Below, piece by piece: positions 35,631 through 47,165 of a stretch of DNA of 64,000 nucleotides. Both the position numbers and the translations under genes were made by a program. The DNA lies in assembly GCA_017354895.1 (NCBI GenBank), contig CP071499.1:2108001-2172000 (forward strand), in the 5' to 3' direction. Positions within the stretch are counted from its first letter, which is position 1, and every line of letters starts with the position of its first letter. Source of the DNA: Podospora comata. Lineage: Eukaryota > Ascomycota > Sordariomycetes > Sordariales > Podosporaceae. The notes below the pieces were generated by a model, which saw only the letters and a program-made list of their open reading frames with translations, had not been told where the DNA came from and did not search any database.

Positions 35631-37244
35631 ATGGACGCCTCTTCACTTCTTGCCCTGCCGACTTCGCCGGCACCATCTTCGCTACAGATCTTTGCGCTCT
35701 TTATCAACTTTTTCTTTCCGGTGTTGGCTTTTATAGTGGTTTCCGTCAGGGTGGCGGGCAGGGTGGCCAGCAGCCAGTTTTCCATGGATGATTGGCTGGT
35801 CTGCATTGCCATGCTGATGTCGGTCGCAGAGACGGTCATCAGTTTCTTTTGTACATGTCCCCTTGCTATTTTCCTGCTATGGCAACAACCACTAACTGAC
35901 TCTTTTTCTGTCCAAGTCATCAAAACAAACTTCATCGGCATCCCCATCAGCCAAGTCCCACCCCACGACCCTACTCAGGGTCTTATCTGGGCTTATGCCG
36001 TGCAGATATTGTACAACCCCATCCTCGCCCTCGTCAAGTCATCTGCGCTTATTTTCTTGTCTCGATTGTTCGGCCAAAAAGACGGCGTCAGACGGTTTCT
36101 GCTCTGGCTCAACATTGCCAACATCTCCCAGATGGTGGCTGTCTTTTTTGCTATCACGTTTCAATGCCTACCCATCGCCTTTAATTGGGATCTCACTACT
36201 AGGGGTGGTAGGTGTGTTGACCGCCGGGTGCTATACACTTGCACGGCTGTGATCAACATCGTAACCGACCTCCTGATCTTGGGGACGCCGATTTGGATAT
36301 TTGCCAAGTTGAAGATACCGAGACGGACAAAGATGGCGTTGTTGTTTGTTTTTTTGTTGGGGTTTTTGTATGTGACCTCCCTCTTCTCACTTGGTTATCT
36401 TGTGTGCTGACCTGGGTTGTGGTGAAAAAGAGTAACCATCACCTCCGTCGTCCGCCTCGTCTTGCTGGTTCAGGGATTATTCAACCTTACTGCGCTGTCT
36501 GATCCGACGTCGAACGTCGGGTTTGTCACCTCTGTCATTGAGACGAACCTGGCCCTTATTACCGCTTCTGCCCCGGCGTTGAGGCCTATATTTCGGAGGA
36601 GGGAGAGGGGTGGGTGGTTAGGTCGATCCACCATCGCCCCTGCGACAACCAATGGAGCTCCTGATTTGGAATCAGGGCAGAAATCGGTTGGTTGGGACAA
36701 GGCTAATAGATCGTCCTCCCCTGCGAGGAGTGTCAGGGCTAAGTTTGGACGTGGCGGGAGTAAGTTGTCTCGAGGAGGGAGGGCGAGAAGAGGGGGGAGA
36801 GGGGGGAAATTACGGCCTATCATCACCAGGGTCATCACGACGACCGAACAGCAGCAGGAGCTCCGGAGTTCGAGCCCGAGGGAGAGCGAGGAGCAGACGA
36901 TGACGAGGAATGGGATTATGAGGGTTAGTGATGTGCAGAGGGAGATTGAGGAGATTGCTATTGGGTTGGCGAGGACTACGACAATGACGAGTAGGGGGTC
37001 GATGGAGGAGGAGAGGGGGAGGACAAGGGAGAGGGTGGTGGTTTATAGTGAGAGTATTTATCCGGAGTATGTTCCTGATTTATTACCTGGTGATGATGGG
37101 GGGAAAGAGTTGGATTTGAGGGTGAGGGATGAGGAGAGGAGGTATGATGAGGGGAGGGTGTCGAGGAGGTATGGGGTTGTTACGCCTAGGGCTGGGGTGA
37201 CGCCTACGGGGAGGGGTTGGGAGGGGAGTGGGCGGCCTTTTTAG
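35631..37244 (+). CDS. Seven-TM integral membrane protein, fungal rhodopsin domain (SAT4/PTH11-like)
   Basis: Predicted 494 residues from exons 35631-35850, 35917-36367 and 36431-37244. The fungal rhodopsin domain covers about residues 20-290. It has the family words SMDDWLVCIAML, IKTNFIG, HDPTQGLIWAYAVQILYNPI, ALVKSSALIFLSRLFG and LWLNIANISQMVAVFFAITF. Hydrophobic segments fit seven membrane passes. Intron 1 (35851-35916; GTACAT, ACTAAC, CCAAG) is 66 bp and joins SFF to FIKTNF as in relatives. Intron 2 (36368-36430; GTATGT, GTGCTGAC, AAAAG) joins LLGFL to VTITSVV. The 200-residue cytoplasmic tail is Arg-, Ser- and Glu-rich. Some PTH11-like relatives act as G-protein-linked sensors, but this family is broad and the ligand is unknown. 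No extracellular CFEM domain is present. The ATG at 35631 starts MDASSLLALP. Confidence 0.88.
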
Positions 37245-40200
37245 GGGGGTGTTGAGCGCCTCTGTTTTCTTCTGTTTTGGGTGGTTTGCTTTAGATATGG
37301 TGTTTTGGTGTTTGGGAAGGGTTGGGGCTGGGTTTGTCATTTTGGACTATGGTTCTGGGAGGGGTTTATGGCTGGGGAAAATGGCTTGTGTGTGTTAAAT
37401 ACCACTTTTATTTGTTCATTCATCCGAGGTAGTGTGTAAATAGCTTTCTGGGTACTGTAGTTTGTGTACTCTACATCTTATGATCATAAACTTCCTAGGA
37501 CTGACTAGTCACACCATGACAACTTCGCGCAGAAATTAGTCTTGACACAATACGTTTAAACAATTGAAGGTCAAATTGGTCTCTAGGACGATACTCCGAA
37601 ACACGAGGAAAGTTGTCTCACGGGTGAATTTTCTAGAAAGACCCTTTCACTGTGCCATCCGTGCTTTATGCAAAAGCTGATGGTCTATGCGTCCCGCTTC
37701 GGGTAGGGGGATAAGGGTCTGACATGTTTGGCGATGAAACGTGGGAGTTTCCTGTGCCCGTTCACCCATCCGCTTTCAGGGGTTGCTACTGGTATTTGGA
37801 ATAGAGGATGGTGAGTAGTTTTCATGTGGGTGGAAACGTTGATAGAGGTAAGGTTTGATATTGTTCTGCTGCTGTTCTAGGTAGTTGCGGTCTTGGTTTC
37901 ACAAACCAGCTATCTGGAGTATTTACCTTGCCTTTGTTTCCAAAATCAAGTTTGGTGTTTAAGTCTTATTATACAGCCAAATGTGTTTATAGGGACCGCA
38001 AGTAATTTGAATGAAGAGCATTGAAAGCAACGGCATGTGTAGGGTTTTGGGTGGTGTTGATATATGGGCCAGGATTGTTCGAGAAGCAAGTGGTCTAGCA
38101 GTCGTTGGGTTCTGATTCTTTGGAGAACTTGCAAAAAATGTTAATTTGGATAAGCAGGCACCTTTATTCTTTTGTGATTGTCAAGGTCAGAATCGATCTA
38201 GTGTATGCAGTGAGCTTTCTTTCTCGCTCACACTTGAGGGGTGACTGTGGCCGGTCATGGCTTCAAGACAGCCCTGTGGTGGTGAAGATATTTTCCCCGA
38301 GTTTGAGAGACTTCCAAATGACTGAAGGCTTTCAGCGCTTACTCTGATGTGCAACAGCATTTACAAATCAATATCCGGCCACTTCTTTGCTTGTAGTAAA
38401 CCACCAGCTGTAACCGATTTCAAGGAGTTTTCCGGCTTGGCTTCAGTCAGTAGTTTCCGTATAAAGCAGGTAGTGATCAGCCCTGGAAGCCCCCCTGAAT
38501 AGACTACTCCATAAGGAAAGTCACAACAACTCTGTCTCACTTAACCTTATCCAAACTCAACTGCCGACCTTCTCGAAGCCTTCGCTGCAAGGTAACTCGG
38601 CCGGTCATCAAAGTTCAAACATCACCACCTTCTCACCTCAGATCCCGCCTATTCCTCCCCGATCCTCTCAACCCCTACCCATGCACACTGTTGGTATGCA
38701 ACGAGAATAATCAGGCTTACTCCCCCCTCTTGGCGGCCTGATATTTTCTCTTGGTACTGCCGAAGAGCACACGTACACACACACCACCTGATATTGTCGT
38801 GATAGGTCTCCCCAAAGAGGCAGTCTGTCAACTATGCTTTATCAGCGGGTATAAACGGATGGACTCGGTCAACCAAAGCAGAAGGACGATAACATCAAAA
38901 CATGTCCACTCTGTTATTGAATTTGGGAAAAACTCCACAAACCAATCCGAAATATAAAAAAGTGGAGATGATGGAAGTTGGAAGGTTTCGTAGAAGTCTT
39001 CTCGGACACAAAAAATGCGCATGTGGAGCCCCCTCTTCACCACTCACCGTGGTTTGCAGGAAGGCATCGAACATTTTTTTTTTCGAAACACGATACGACA
39101 GCCGCATGTGCGTGGGGAGGGGGAGGGGAGGGAGGTTGGTGGTATTGTCTGTTTTTGCGTTTTTCTTGCAGCCCAACGTACGTCCCTTGCCCTAGCGTCA
39201 GGCATCTGGGGTGGCATGTCGGCGGGAAAACGGACGTTTTGTTCCCATGGTGTCTGTAGCGACGAGTAGCTGCTTGATTCTTCGGTTCCTTTTGCTCGCG
39301 TAGAGGGAAGTTCGGCAGGTTTGTGGGATGGTGTAAGCGGCGGGATGTCCAGATTAGGTTTTGCGGAGGGTTGTGGGCAGGAAAGCCAATTCTCTTGGAG
39401 TTGTTAGTTTGGGATGTCCCTCGTTGAGCCATGTCACGTTGTGTTCGTGGGGTGGATTTGGCTTGGAGGGGCAACTGGGATGGAGTTTGTTTTTTAAATG
39501 TGCCTGATGGATGTGTTGTCTTGTTGGAATTGGTGATACAGAGAGTGATTTGGCTTGGGGTCACCTGATATATTGTGTCAGCGGGTGACGTTCAAGAGGC
39601 TTTCTTCGTTGATAGGCGTTCGTCGATATCACAAGTCGAAAAGCCAAGAAGAGGGACACCAAAAAAGTCACTCACAAGCACACAGACGGTGCACCACCCC
39701 TGGTCGAATCGATCGTCATGGTATCGCGGACGGGCTGATGCACCCCGCATTCAAGTTCAGTCCCCACGCGTCCTGTGGCCTTTTCCGGATTAATAACAAG
39801 CCTTTAGCTCTCGATAAGGTGTGGTATCAGCATGTGGTCTTGATTGATCGAGGTGCATATGGCGGATATGGACGATGACGGCAGATAATTCCGTCCAGTT
39901 TAATCCTATCGCCGACAGACTGTGAAGCTGGAAGAAAAAACATCGCCATCTCAAACGAGCGTCCGAGGATGCCGAAATGGTCGTGGATTTGATGGGGAAA
40001 TCAAATCCCCGAAACCCAGAAGGTGGAATTTCGGGGTTCGACTCTTCTTCGAGAAGGTTTTGGCTGCCGAGGCACCTGGGGCACCCCGGGCAGCTTATTC
40101 GACGACGACCCCGTTGTAACATCGTGTCCATTTGCCCTATGGAATAAAGTGCCATACCAGACCATCCAGTTGTCCAAACTGCCAAAAACAGGTTCAAGTT

Positions 40201-41825
40201 GTTAGACGAGGGAGCAGTTGATGAGGAGTCACGAAAAGATAATCATGTGTGCCCAGTGATTAAGCAAGCCCGAGATAGGAAGGCGGGTTGCTAGAGAGGC
40301 TGATCGTCTTGGCAGACGTGGGAGTTCTCTGTGTTACACACCACGACGGCGTGTGTGTAAATTCAAGAAGCCCACGTCTGGAGATATCTATCCGTGAAGT
40401 TGTCTATTATGTGCAGGTTGGTGTCGTTGTATGCATATTAAAACGACGTTTCACGAAGCTTTTTGCCTTGCGGCGAGGTTCGAGATCCGATCAGTGTTAT
40501 CGCCAGTTATTTTCCGAAGAGACTATCAATACTTCTTATCTATGATGTCTCACTGCCTGCCGTGGCAGCCTTCACGATGCGGTGAGACTTGATCCTTATC
40601 AATGACATGTAGCTGGTAGAAATATGTATAATTGGTGCCCTGCTCTCCCAGCCGTCTGCTGTCGTTTGTGACGGAAGTTGTACGAAACCCCCACATCCGT
40701 GAACAGGTGGAATTGTCAGCGGTGAGTGAGGCGTTCCGAGCGGTGCCTGTGTGCCTGTCTGACCACAGCTGCTGGCTCGTGTGCTTCAGACTGGGCCCGC
40801 TACGTCGACCCCCTTGGTTTTGGGGTTGCCCAGCGATCTCTATTCAAAAAGTGTGGGTGTGACCTCCTCCGTATCTTGGAGTGCTTGGGCATGCGTGGGC
40901 AGCAAACCAGCAAACACAACACCCGACCCGGGCAGGCAGTTCCCAACTGGAAACGGTCCTTATCAGGGACTCCACCACCGCTGCCGCCAGCCATCTGACA
41001 ACCGCCGCCGTGCTAATACCTGAAAGTATATAGCAAGCCGCAGCCCGCCACGCGTTTCAACCTAGTTGTCTTTTCACCTATGTTTGATCATATACAGACC
41101 GAAGAAAAACACATACGGATATCTCGCTCAATCTACACCTCCGAATACTGCATCTGCTAGAAAGTTTGTAATCGAAGCCTGTCCGTTTTCGGCAACTACC
41201 TTAGACTCAGGGACCCGTTCGATATTCCCCAGAAGACCGGGGACCACGCTTGCATAGCACCCACCTGAGCCAACCTGCATCCATCTGCCGCCCCTCAGCT
41301 TGTCCACACAGTGACGACAGAAAGCTTCTATCTCAAAACCGCCAACTTTTCGATCCCAACGGCTCGACATCCCGCCGGCTCCGCAGCCTTTGAGCCAAAT
41401 CACCGTTGCACCGCAAATTCAAGTCCCGGCTTGGTAATATCTCTTGACTCTCGCGGGACGGAACGTTGGAGCGCAAGCCTCCGAAGGAAAGCAGCAGCTA
41501 GGGTCCAAGGCAGCTCAAGACAGTGGATCTTTGGGCCTTCTCGTTACGTACTTTTACGTACTCGTTTCGCTGCCGGCACGCGAGACATTGGACCGCATCA
41601 CAGGGTCTCCCGTGTGTCGTGGCATCCAGCGCTGACAAGCCCTGGAATTCGCTGGCCTTCTGTTGGTCGCCGACCACAGGGCAGCAGGTCAGTTCCTGAA
41701 TACGGTCTAGCTGGGAATGCCCTGCGCAGCCGATCCGCACTGTCCGGCCAGCTGGAGTGGTACCTCGTTACCTCAGGGTCTCTTTGTCGTGTGCTATTAA
41801 TGCCAAGGGCCGCCAACTCGACAGT
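37245..41825. other. 4.6-kb gene-poor region
   Basis: It lies between the rhodopsin-domain gene and the next plus-strand gene. Open frames up to 175 codons occur on both strands (for example 39564-39037), but none shows a domain or good splice sites. B-box-like words at about 40034 and 40476 lack a partner A box and a foldable cloverleaf. The last kilobase is probably the leader and promoter of the gene at 41826 and contains a paired TTACGTACT word (41544-41562). Confidence 0.45.
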
Positions 41826-43445
41826 ATGATGTCTGCACGCTCCTATCTTGTTTCCAGGCACGCCTCGCCGCCCCAACCTCGACCTAAATCTACACCTACA
41901 CCTATTCCCACCTCCCACCTCCGATCCTCTTCTTCTGCGCCTGCGCCTATACCTACGTCCATCCGTACCATAGCTGAGGAATATGAACGCTTCCCTCAAC
42001 ATTCTACACCAGTCACCGTCAGCAACAGCAGCCGTGTTACCGCCCCCGCCATGCCCTCCAAGCGAAGTGAGACCAGTCGCCTTGGGTCCTCTGCCCTGAG
42101 CCCTCCTCGAACAACCACTACGATTTCTCGTCCTACAACCCCATCGACTCCTGTTCAGATTCCATCCAGACCAAAGTCTCGCGATACCCTTCGTCCCCAA
42201 AAGCCACATCGCCACCATGGCGACCGAAGGCACAACTCGGCGTCGCACCGTCCCAGGGATGGACACTCACCAGATGCCATTCCGCCATCTGTTGCTGCGC
42301 TGCTTGCCATCACGAGCATTCCACCGCCTAGGCAGACCAGGAGTGTGAGGCAGGCCAAGATGGAGAAGCGCATGACTGTTGAGTCCATCATCGAGAGAGC
42401 CCAAGAATCCGAGAAGGAACTCAGCTTGTCCTTGAGCAAGAGTCCATTAGATCTGCTGTTGATGTCACCCGAGGATCTCGAGGCGGAGTCAGACAGCATG
42501 TCTTATTGCGAGAGCTCGATGGGTTCGGTTCTGTCGACGAGGACTGTCTCTCTGGAGTCTATGCCATCTCTTTGCAACTCTTACGCTACCGATACGCTTT
42601 CTTCCTTGGAATCTCCCCGGACACCAATTAGGAGGCGGAGTGTCAAGCCTACTCGGCGTTCCTTGACCCCCGTTGCTTCCCCTCCGGAGGAGGTCTTGTC
42701 TCACCCGCTCTCATCGCCCGAGGTGGCGGTTGAGCAGTTGGATTTCAGCGTTTTTGACGAGGACAAGGCTGAAACCCAAGACAAGAAGGTTTCGCGATCG
42801 CCTTTCAAGGCAGCATTCAAGTCGAATCTGACCGCTTCGTTGCGCGCCTTGCGCCAGGCCGCCAAGTCGTTCTCGAACCTGAACTTCACATCGATCCCAC
42901 CAGAAGACTTTCTCACCAGGTCTATTCTCACCATCGACCCGCAGGTCCCTTACACTGATGAGCGCAGGCCACCTCCACTTGAGGAAGAGCCAACCGCAGC
43001 CTTGCGTCGCTACCTCAACCCGACGACAACTGCGCGACTCGAGAAGCCGCAGTCTATCACCAATGGTCCCGCCTTACGAACATTTACGGCATCGATTCAG
43101 ATGCAAACATACAAGGTCCACCGAGCGCGAAGTGGACCTTCTCCTGGCCGCTCTCCTTACCCATCAGTAGGACCATCTTCGGCATCAAACACATCGCAAC
43201 AGCAACAGGTCAAGCCGACGCCCTCCGAGTACCCCATGCCTGGACCACGCCAGCGGGAAATGCGCGAGAACCCCGACTTCATCCGCATTGCTGTTATGGA
43301 GATGGCCATGCGCAAACGGGGCAAGCTGGACGACCAACGGCCGGGCCGGGCAAGGTGGGCTCTGCCGCCCCGAAAACCTAGCACGAAGCCCTACGAGGTT
43401 GGTCCGGATGGAGTTCCAGCCAGATGGGTTCCTGTCAGCTGCTGA
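41826..43445 (+). CDS. Fungal protein of unknown function with basic C-terminal box
   Basis: Intronless, 539 residues from the ATG at 41826 (a second ATG follows at 41829). I do not recognise a named family. The N-half is disordered and rich in Ser, Pro, Arg and Thr. A central helical segment reads AALLAITSIPPPRQTR and then RMTVESIIERAQESEKELSL. A helix with SPFKAAFKSNLTASLRALRQ follows at about residues 330-355. Near the end come REMRENPDFIRIAVMEMAMR and RARWALPPRKP. The last two blocks have the look of a conserved motif, and I believe similar blocks end uncharacterised proteins of other filamentous ascomycetes; that memory is unverified. There is no signal peptide, membrane segment or catalytic motif. 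Codon use and the unbroken long frame support a real gene. A leader frame ends at ATGA overlapping the start. Confidence 0.8.
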   Translation: MMSARSYLVSRHASPPQPRPKSTPTPIPTSHLRSSSSAPAPIPTSIRTIAEEYERFPQHSTPVTVSNSSRVTAPAMPSKRSETSRLGSSALSPPRTTTTISRPTTPSTPVQIPSRPKSRDTLRPQKPHRHHGDRRHNSASHRPRDGHSPDAIPPSVAALLAITSIPPPRQTRSVRQAKMEKRMTVESIIERAQESEKELSLSLSKSPLDLLLMSPEDLEAESDSMSYCESSMGSVLSTRTVSLESMPSLCNSYATDTLSSLESPRTPIRRRSVKPTRRSLTPVASPPEEVLSHPLSSPEVAVEQLDFSVFDEDKAETQDKKVSRSPFKAAFKSNLTASLRALRQAAKSFSNLNFTSIPPEDFLTRSILTIDPQVPYTDERRPPPLEEEPTAALRRYLNPTTTARLEKPQSITNGPALRTFTASIQMQTYKVHRARSGPSPGRSPYPSVGPSSASNTSQQQQVKPTPSEYPMPGPRQREMRENPDFIRIAVMEMAMRKRGKLDDQRPGRARWALPPRKPSTKPYEVGPDGVPARWVPVSC

Positions 43446-44018
43446 ACACGGCGCCGCTATCGGCGCTGCTGCTGTTCTAGACGGTGGCGGCAACCAAAAA
43501 TTATCTACCACGGCAGTGGCACCAACCCGCCCGATGTCATCAATGAACCGCTCCCGCGGGATGCCATCAAGGTCCACATCACCATGCCAAGACCATACAC
43601 CAACGTCTTTGGGGCTCGAAAGACCTGAATGCCGGGGGCGCAATACTTCGGCGATTGCAGTGGACCTTCTGCCCGGCCACCGCTTCGGCCAGAATTTCAA
43701 ACTCCGAAAAGCGAGTGACCATACCGACGAGCCTCCTCCACGCCTCGAATGACTCTTTGTCGGGGGGGCTGAGGGGTTTTCGGACACTTTGGAGTTTGCT
43801 GCGGCGAGCACCGCTTCGACAGACCGCCTCGGAACCCCACGCATCCCGCAGCAGCCCGATGGCTGCTGAATGGCTGGTGGCTCTCACATATCGGGGGCTT
43901 GGCCATTGGACAACTCAACAACACAGACGCATAACGCACACGCAAACGAACTTTTCTTTCTCTCTCTCTCTCTCTTTCTGTTTTCACAATTGCCGCATGC
44001 ATAGCGACGGATTGGGGC

Positions 44019-44056
44019 GGTTTTTTTTTTTTTTTGGTTTTTTTGGTTTTTTTTGG
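44019..44056 (+). repeat. GG-T15-GG-T7-GG-T8-GG array
   Basis: Three T runs of 15, 7 and 8 bases are separated by GG. The pattern is regular but does not match a telomere repeat. It lies about 570 bp beyond the stop codon at 43445. Confidence 0.85.
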
Positions 44057-44427
44057 AACCATTGGGAGCGAGCATTATCCACCCAGCTACGACATTTTCT
44101 TTTTGCCGTCAGCAACTTGTTTCCAACACACCAGGACCTTCAATTTTCGATTTGGTTCGAAAATCCGAAAGGGTGGGAGAGGCTTGCATCATTGGCGAAT
44201 TTTTTTGCTTTCTTCTCTTGAGCTTCGAGAAGCCGGTTTTTTTTTTTTTCGGAGGGGGGCAGCATTGATGGGCATGGCATTTCATCATTCAACAAGGGAA
44301 GAGCAGGATTTCATAACTGCATTGGGGAAGGTGTTCCGGTAATAAAGTTTAGTGGGGTGGGATCAACCACTTTTACATCACTTGCATACATCATTGTTCA
44401 TACTACAGCTGCTGTACACACGCCAGT

Positions 44428-44446
44428 GGGGAGGGGAGGGGAGGGG
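44428..44446 (+). repeat. G-quadruplex-type tract (GGGGA)3GGGG
   Basis: Four runs of four G residues separated by single A residues. This matches the usual definition of an intramolecular quadruplex motif. Whether it folds in the cell cannot be seen from sequence. Confidence 0.85.
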
Positions 44447-45857
44447 AATAATTCTTGGATTTCTTGGAGGGGGCGATAAAGCAGGCGCACTGTTTGGGAG
44501 TTTTGTGAGGGGTTGGGAGGGAAGAGGCGTGGTGATGGCGTGTTGCATTGGATTGAACAACACATCAAGGTAGAGGAAGAGAATTTTGGGATGGCATGCA
44601 TGCATCGCGACCTAAACGAACTTGTTGTTACAAGAACTGGGCAGCAGCGGATATTTTTGTAGTGTGTAAGAATGAAGAACTATTTTCAACAACACCTTTT
44701 TTTTTGGCTCGTGATGTGACTGATGGGAAGGGGATTGTTCCTTTGAGACTTTTTTAAAGTGGTCAATTGGTGAGGGCGGACAATCCGTGCCCTTGGACTT
44801 GGGACTTGTGTTACATGATCTGGAGTTTGTCCTAGATGGTGTGGATGGTGTCTGGGTTGTGTCACCGGGACACATGGGAGGAATCTGGGGTACATGAGAT
44901 GGACCCTGGGGTTTGGACTTTGGGGATGTATTAATGTTTGGGGGGGTAGATGTTCGGTTTGGTATTGTATGGGTAAGGTGAGGATGGCGTGAGTGTCTGG
45001 GAAAGGGGAGGGAGTTAGTTGTGTTTGTGGTACGTAAGGGGATGATGTGATTCTTGGAGGGGATGAGGGAAGGGGGGGGGGGTTGTCTCGTGGCTATGGC
45101 AACAGCATCATAGACGAGATCTAGAGCTCATTTGACAGAATCGGTACAGAACTGCTACTATGAGTCTATAGCCTTTCGTACGATGTAAACTATTAGATCT
45201 ATGTTCATGAAGCTGATGCTTACAATAGCCTCCTTTCAAAGCTTCCTCAGGTTAAGGAATTATGTTGTATAAGTTATTTCTAGGACCTCAAGTACCACAT
45301 GAATATCTGCAAAACACCATATTGCTGTCATACTCTAGTGTGGCTCCCCTTTTATACAGCTAAAGGTTGTTCCTTCCTGTCCAAAGTTAGCTCTTTCCTC
45401 TTCAGACACCCACCTACCCACCCAAATATCAAGAGAAGTCACAACCAGGTCGGTGCCTTCCTCCACATCCAGCACCCAGTTTAAAGGGTTACTTTCTCAA
45501 GGAAGGAGGTCCTGTCTCAGATTCGCTCTTGCCTTTTTGAGATCGGGGTACTGGCGCGATCTTAAGCACAAACTTGTTATTTTCTCCCCCCAGTCTTGTC
45601 TTTCGGTCTTTATCAACAACCCAAAGACTCTTCAGCTAAGTCGAATAAATCACAACTTTTTTTCTTCAACTGCGTCTTATCTTTGTTCAGGTGGTTCAAC
45701 ACAAGGGCTTTATCATTGAAGGAGGGGAGACTGGGCCATACCCACATACTGTGGACAAACGGGTTGCGCTTTCAAAGGGCGAACTTGTGTTGCTTTAGAA
45801 GCAATCAAGCCCTCCAACCTCGGCAACAGCAACAGCAGCACCACCAACGCCACATAG

Positions 45858-45893
45858 CAGCAGCAGCAGCAGCAGCAACAACAACAACAACAG
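45858..45893 (+). repeat. (CAG)6(CAA)5CAG trinucleotide run
   Basis: Twelve triplets in register, followed by a run of CAC/CAT triplets. In one frame it reads as glutamine then histidine and stays open to 46062. It may be a 5' leader feature or part of a coding exon. Confidence 0.9.
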
Positions 45894-46585
45894 AAACAAC
45901 AGCACCATCACCATCACATCGATATCAACGCACAATCCAACTATGCCAACCTTTCAGAGCCCGCCGCTCAGGTCCAATCAACCGTTGTATTCACGTTCCG
46001 CCCTGCTTCGACAGCTCATACCAGTTCAGGACGACGGATGAAAGAATACCAACCTAGGTAGTGATATGGCCGTGAGCCAACGGTGGATAATAGCGTTCGC
46101 TCACGACGACGACATGTGGGATTTTGGAGAGACTACTTGGACCGCACGCTTCCTATCTTTTACGTCGCGTTGCCTGTCAACACCAAGAGGAGACGGGACT
46201 GTGTGGGAAGTGTCAGCCAGATACAGTGGTGATGGACCTGCCGGTCAGATGGTGTTGCAGCGCGAAAGCTGTGGTCAGGTTGGCCAGGGAGCCAACAACC
46301 CGTTCAGAGCTGGCAGAGGCGGTGCCGAGTTCAATATCCGATTGACTGATACACACACGCGTCAGCGCTGGTTTCGACAGCTCGAAGCAGTCTAAATATG
46401 ACGAGGGGGGAGCAGAGGAGGAGGAGGTGAAGGAGGAGAGAGGGAGGAGAGAAGGAGAAGAGGAGACATGGAAGAGGAGGCATGGAAGAGGAGCAAGAGA
46501 AAAATCATGTACGCAAATAAATGTATGGGGTTCAAAAAGGGTACAAGAGATACTTAATATAGCAATAAAGATTGAGGGTGACGAT

Positions 46586-46801
46586 ATGAGCCGGGTGCAG
46601 GAGATGCTTGAGAGATGGGAGAGCGGGAGGGGGGTTATCGAGAGGAGGCAGACTTGCCAGGGAGGGTCAACCAGAGGTAGCAGTGCTGAATTTGGCAGTA
46701 GGATTGATTTCAGTGCCAATACCCTTATCAGACTGGCCAGGTTGCAAGAGCAGGAAATACGGAGAATGGGCAAGCCTTTAAGAGTGGATAAAGCAGTTTA
46801 A
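46586..46801 (+). CDS. Doubtful small open frame, possible last exon of an unrecognised gene
   Basis: A 71-codon frame begins at ATG 46586 (MSRVQEMLERW) and ends LARLQEQEIRRMGKPLRVDKAV. It looks helical and charged, with coding-like codon use. The same frame is open upstream to 46427 but there it reads a purine-rich low-complexity string. Two other frames upstream also look partly protein-like: glutamine/histidine-rich at 45858-46062, and VWEVSARYSGDGPAG ... RWFRQLEAV at 46201-46395. I cannot join them with convincing splice sites and know no relative. It may be a small gene, a decayed one or chance. Confidence 0.2.
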   Translation: MSRVQEMLERWESGRGVIERRQTCQGGSTRGSSAEFGSRIDFSANTLIRLARLQEQEIRRMGKPLRVDKAV

Positions 46802-47165
46802 TCCTCTCAGGATAAACAAGTCGGGTTAGAAGACAGCTTCGAGGTATTCAGACATAGTTAAAGGGGATATAAAGACAATCACTAGGCTTTAACGGGTGGT
46901 TAATACCTCTTGAAAGATGGTCTGTGGGCTTCAAGAGATAACCCAAAAAGTGTTAAAAGATAATCAAAATGTGTCAAAGAAAATGAATAGACGTTCCATG
47001 ATAGTCAATGGACACCGACAGAAACCTGGCATGTCTATCCTTTATCGCCACACGCATGAAATGATATCAAACACACACGAACTTCCTTCTGCATAACACC
47101 CATATGAACAACAGAACCAGGTATGTATATTTTCCATCAACTCCCTCTCCCGCAACAAATCTACA
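46802..47165. other. URB2 3' flank
   Basis: A 364-bp stretch next to the URB2 stop codon, with several short near-repeats of the word GTTAAAAGATAATC and related TTAAAGG words. No gene is seen. Confidence 0.4.

Larger units (their letters stand above)
43446..45839. other. Intergenic region with homopolymer and G-rich tracts
   Basis: The first part is the 3' flank of the gene at 41826. Open frames on both strands near 43200-44200 are continuations or shadows of that gene and lack domains. Low-complexity elements include a CT run (43958-43977), a T-tract array (44019-44056), a perfect four-run G tract (44428-44446) and a G9 run near 45076. No gene is supported. Confidence 0.45.

Noticed and set aside
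39037-39564. 175-codon minus-strand open frame
   Set aside because: Pro/Thr/Gln-rich translation with no recognisable motif, no signal and no supporting context.
40026-40060. tRNA-like B-box word GGGGTTCGACTC
   Set aside because: No matching A box at the right distance and no cloverleaf can be drawn.
40470-40500. tRNA-like B-box word AGGTTCGAGATCC
   Set aside because: No A box upstream and flanking bases do not pair as acceptor or T arms.
43185-43844. 219-codon minus-strand open frame overlapping the end of the gene at 41826
   Set aside because: It is antisense to the C-terminal box, which looks genuinely coding on the plus strand.
44019-44056. Telomere-like repeat
   Set aside because: The GG/T-run pattern has irregular run lengths and does not match TTAGGG; the site is internal.
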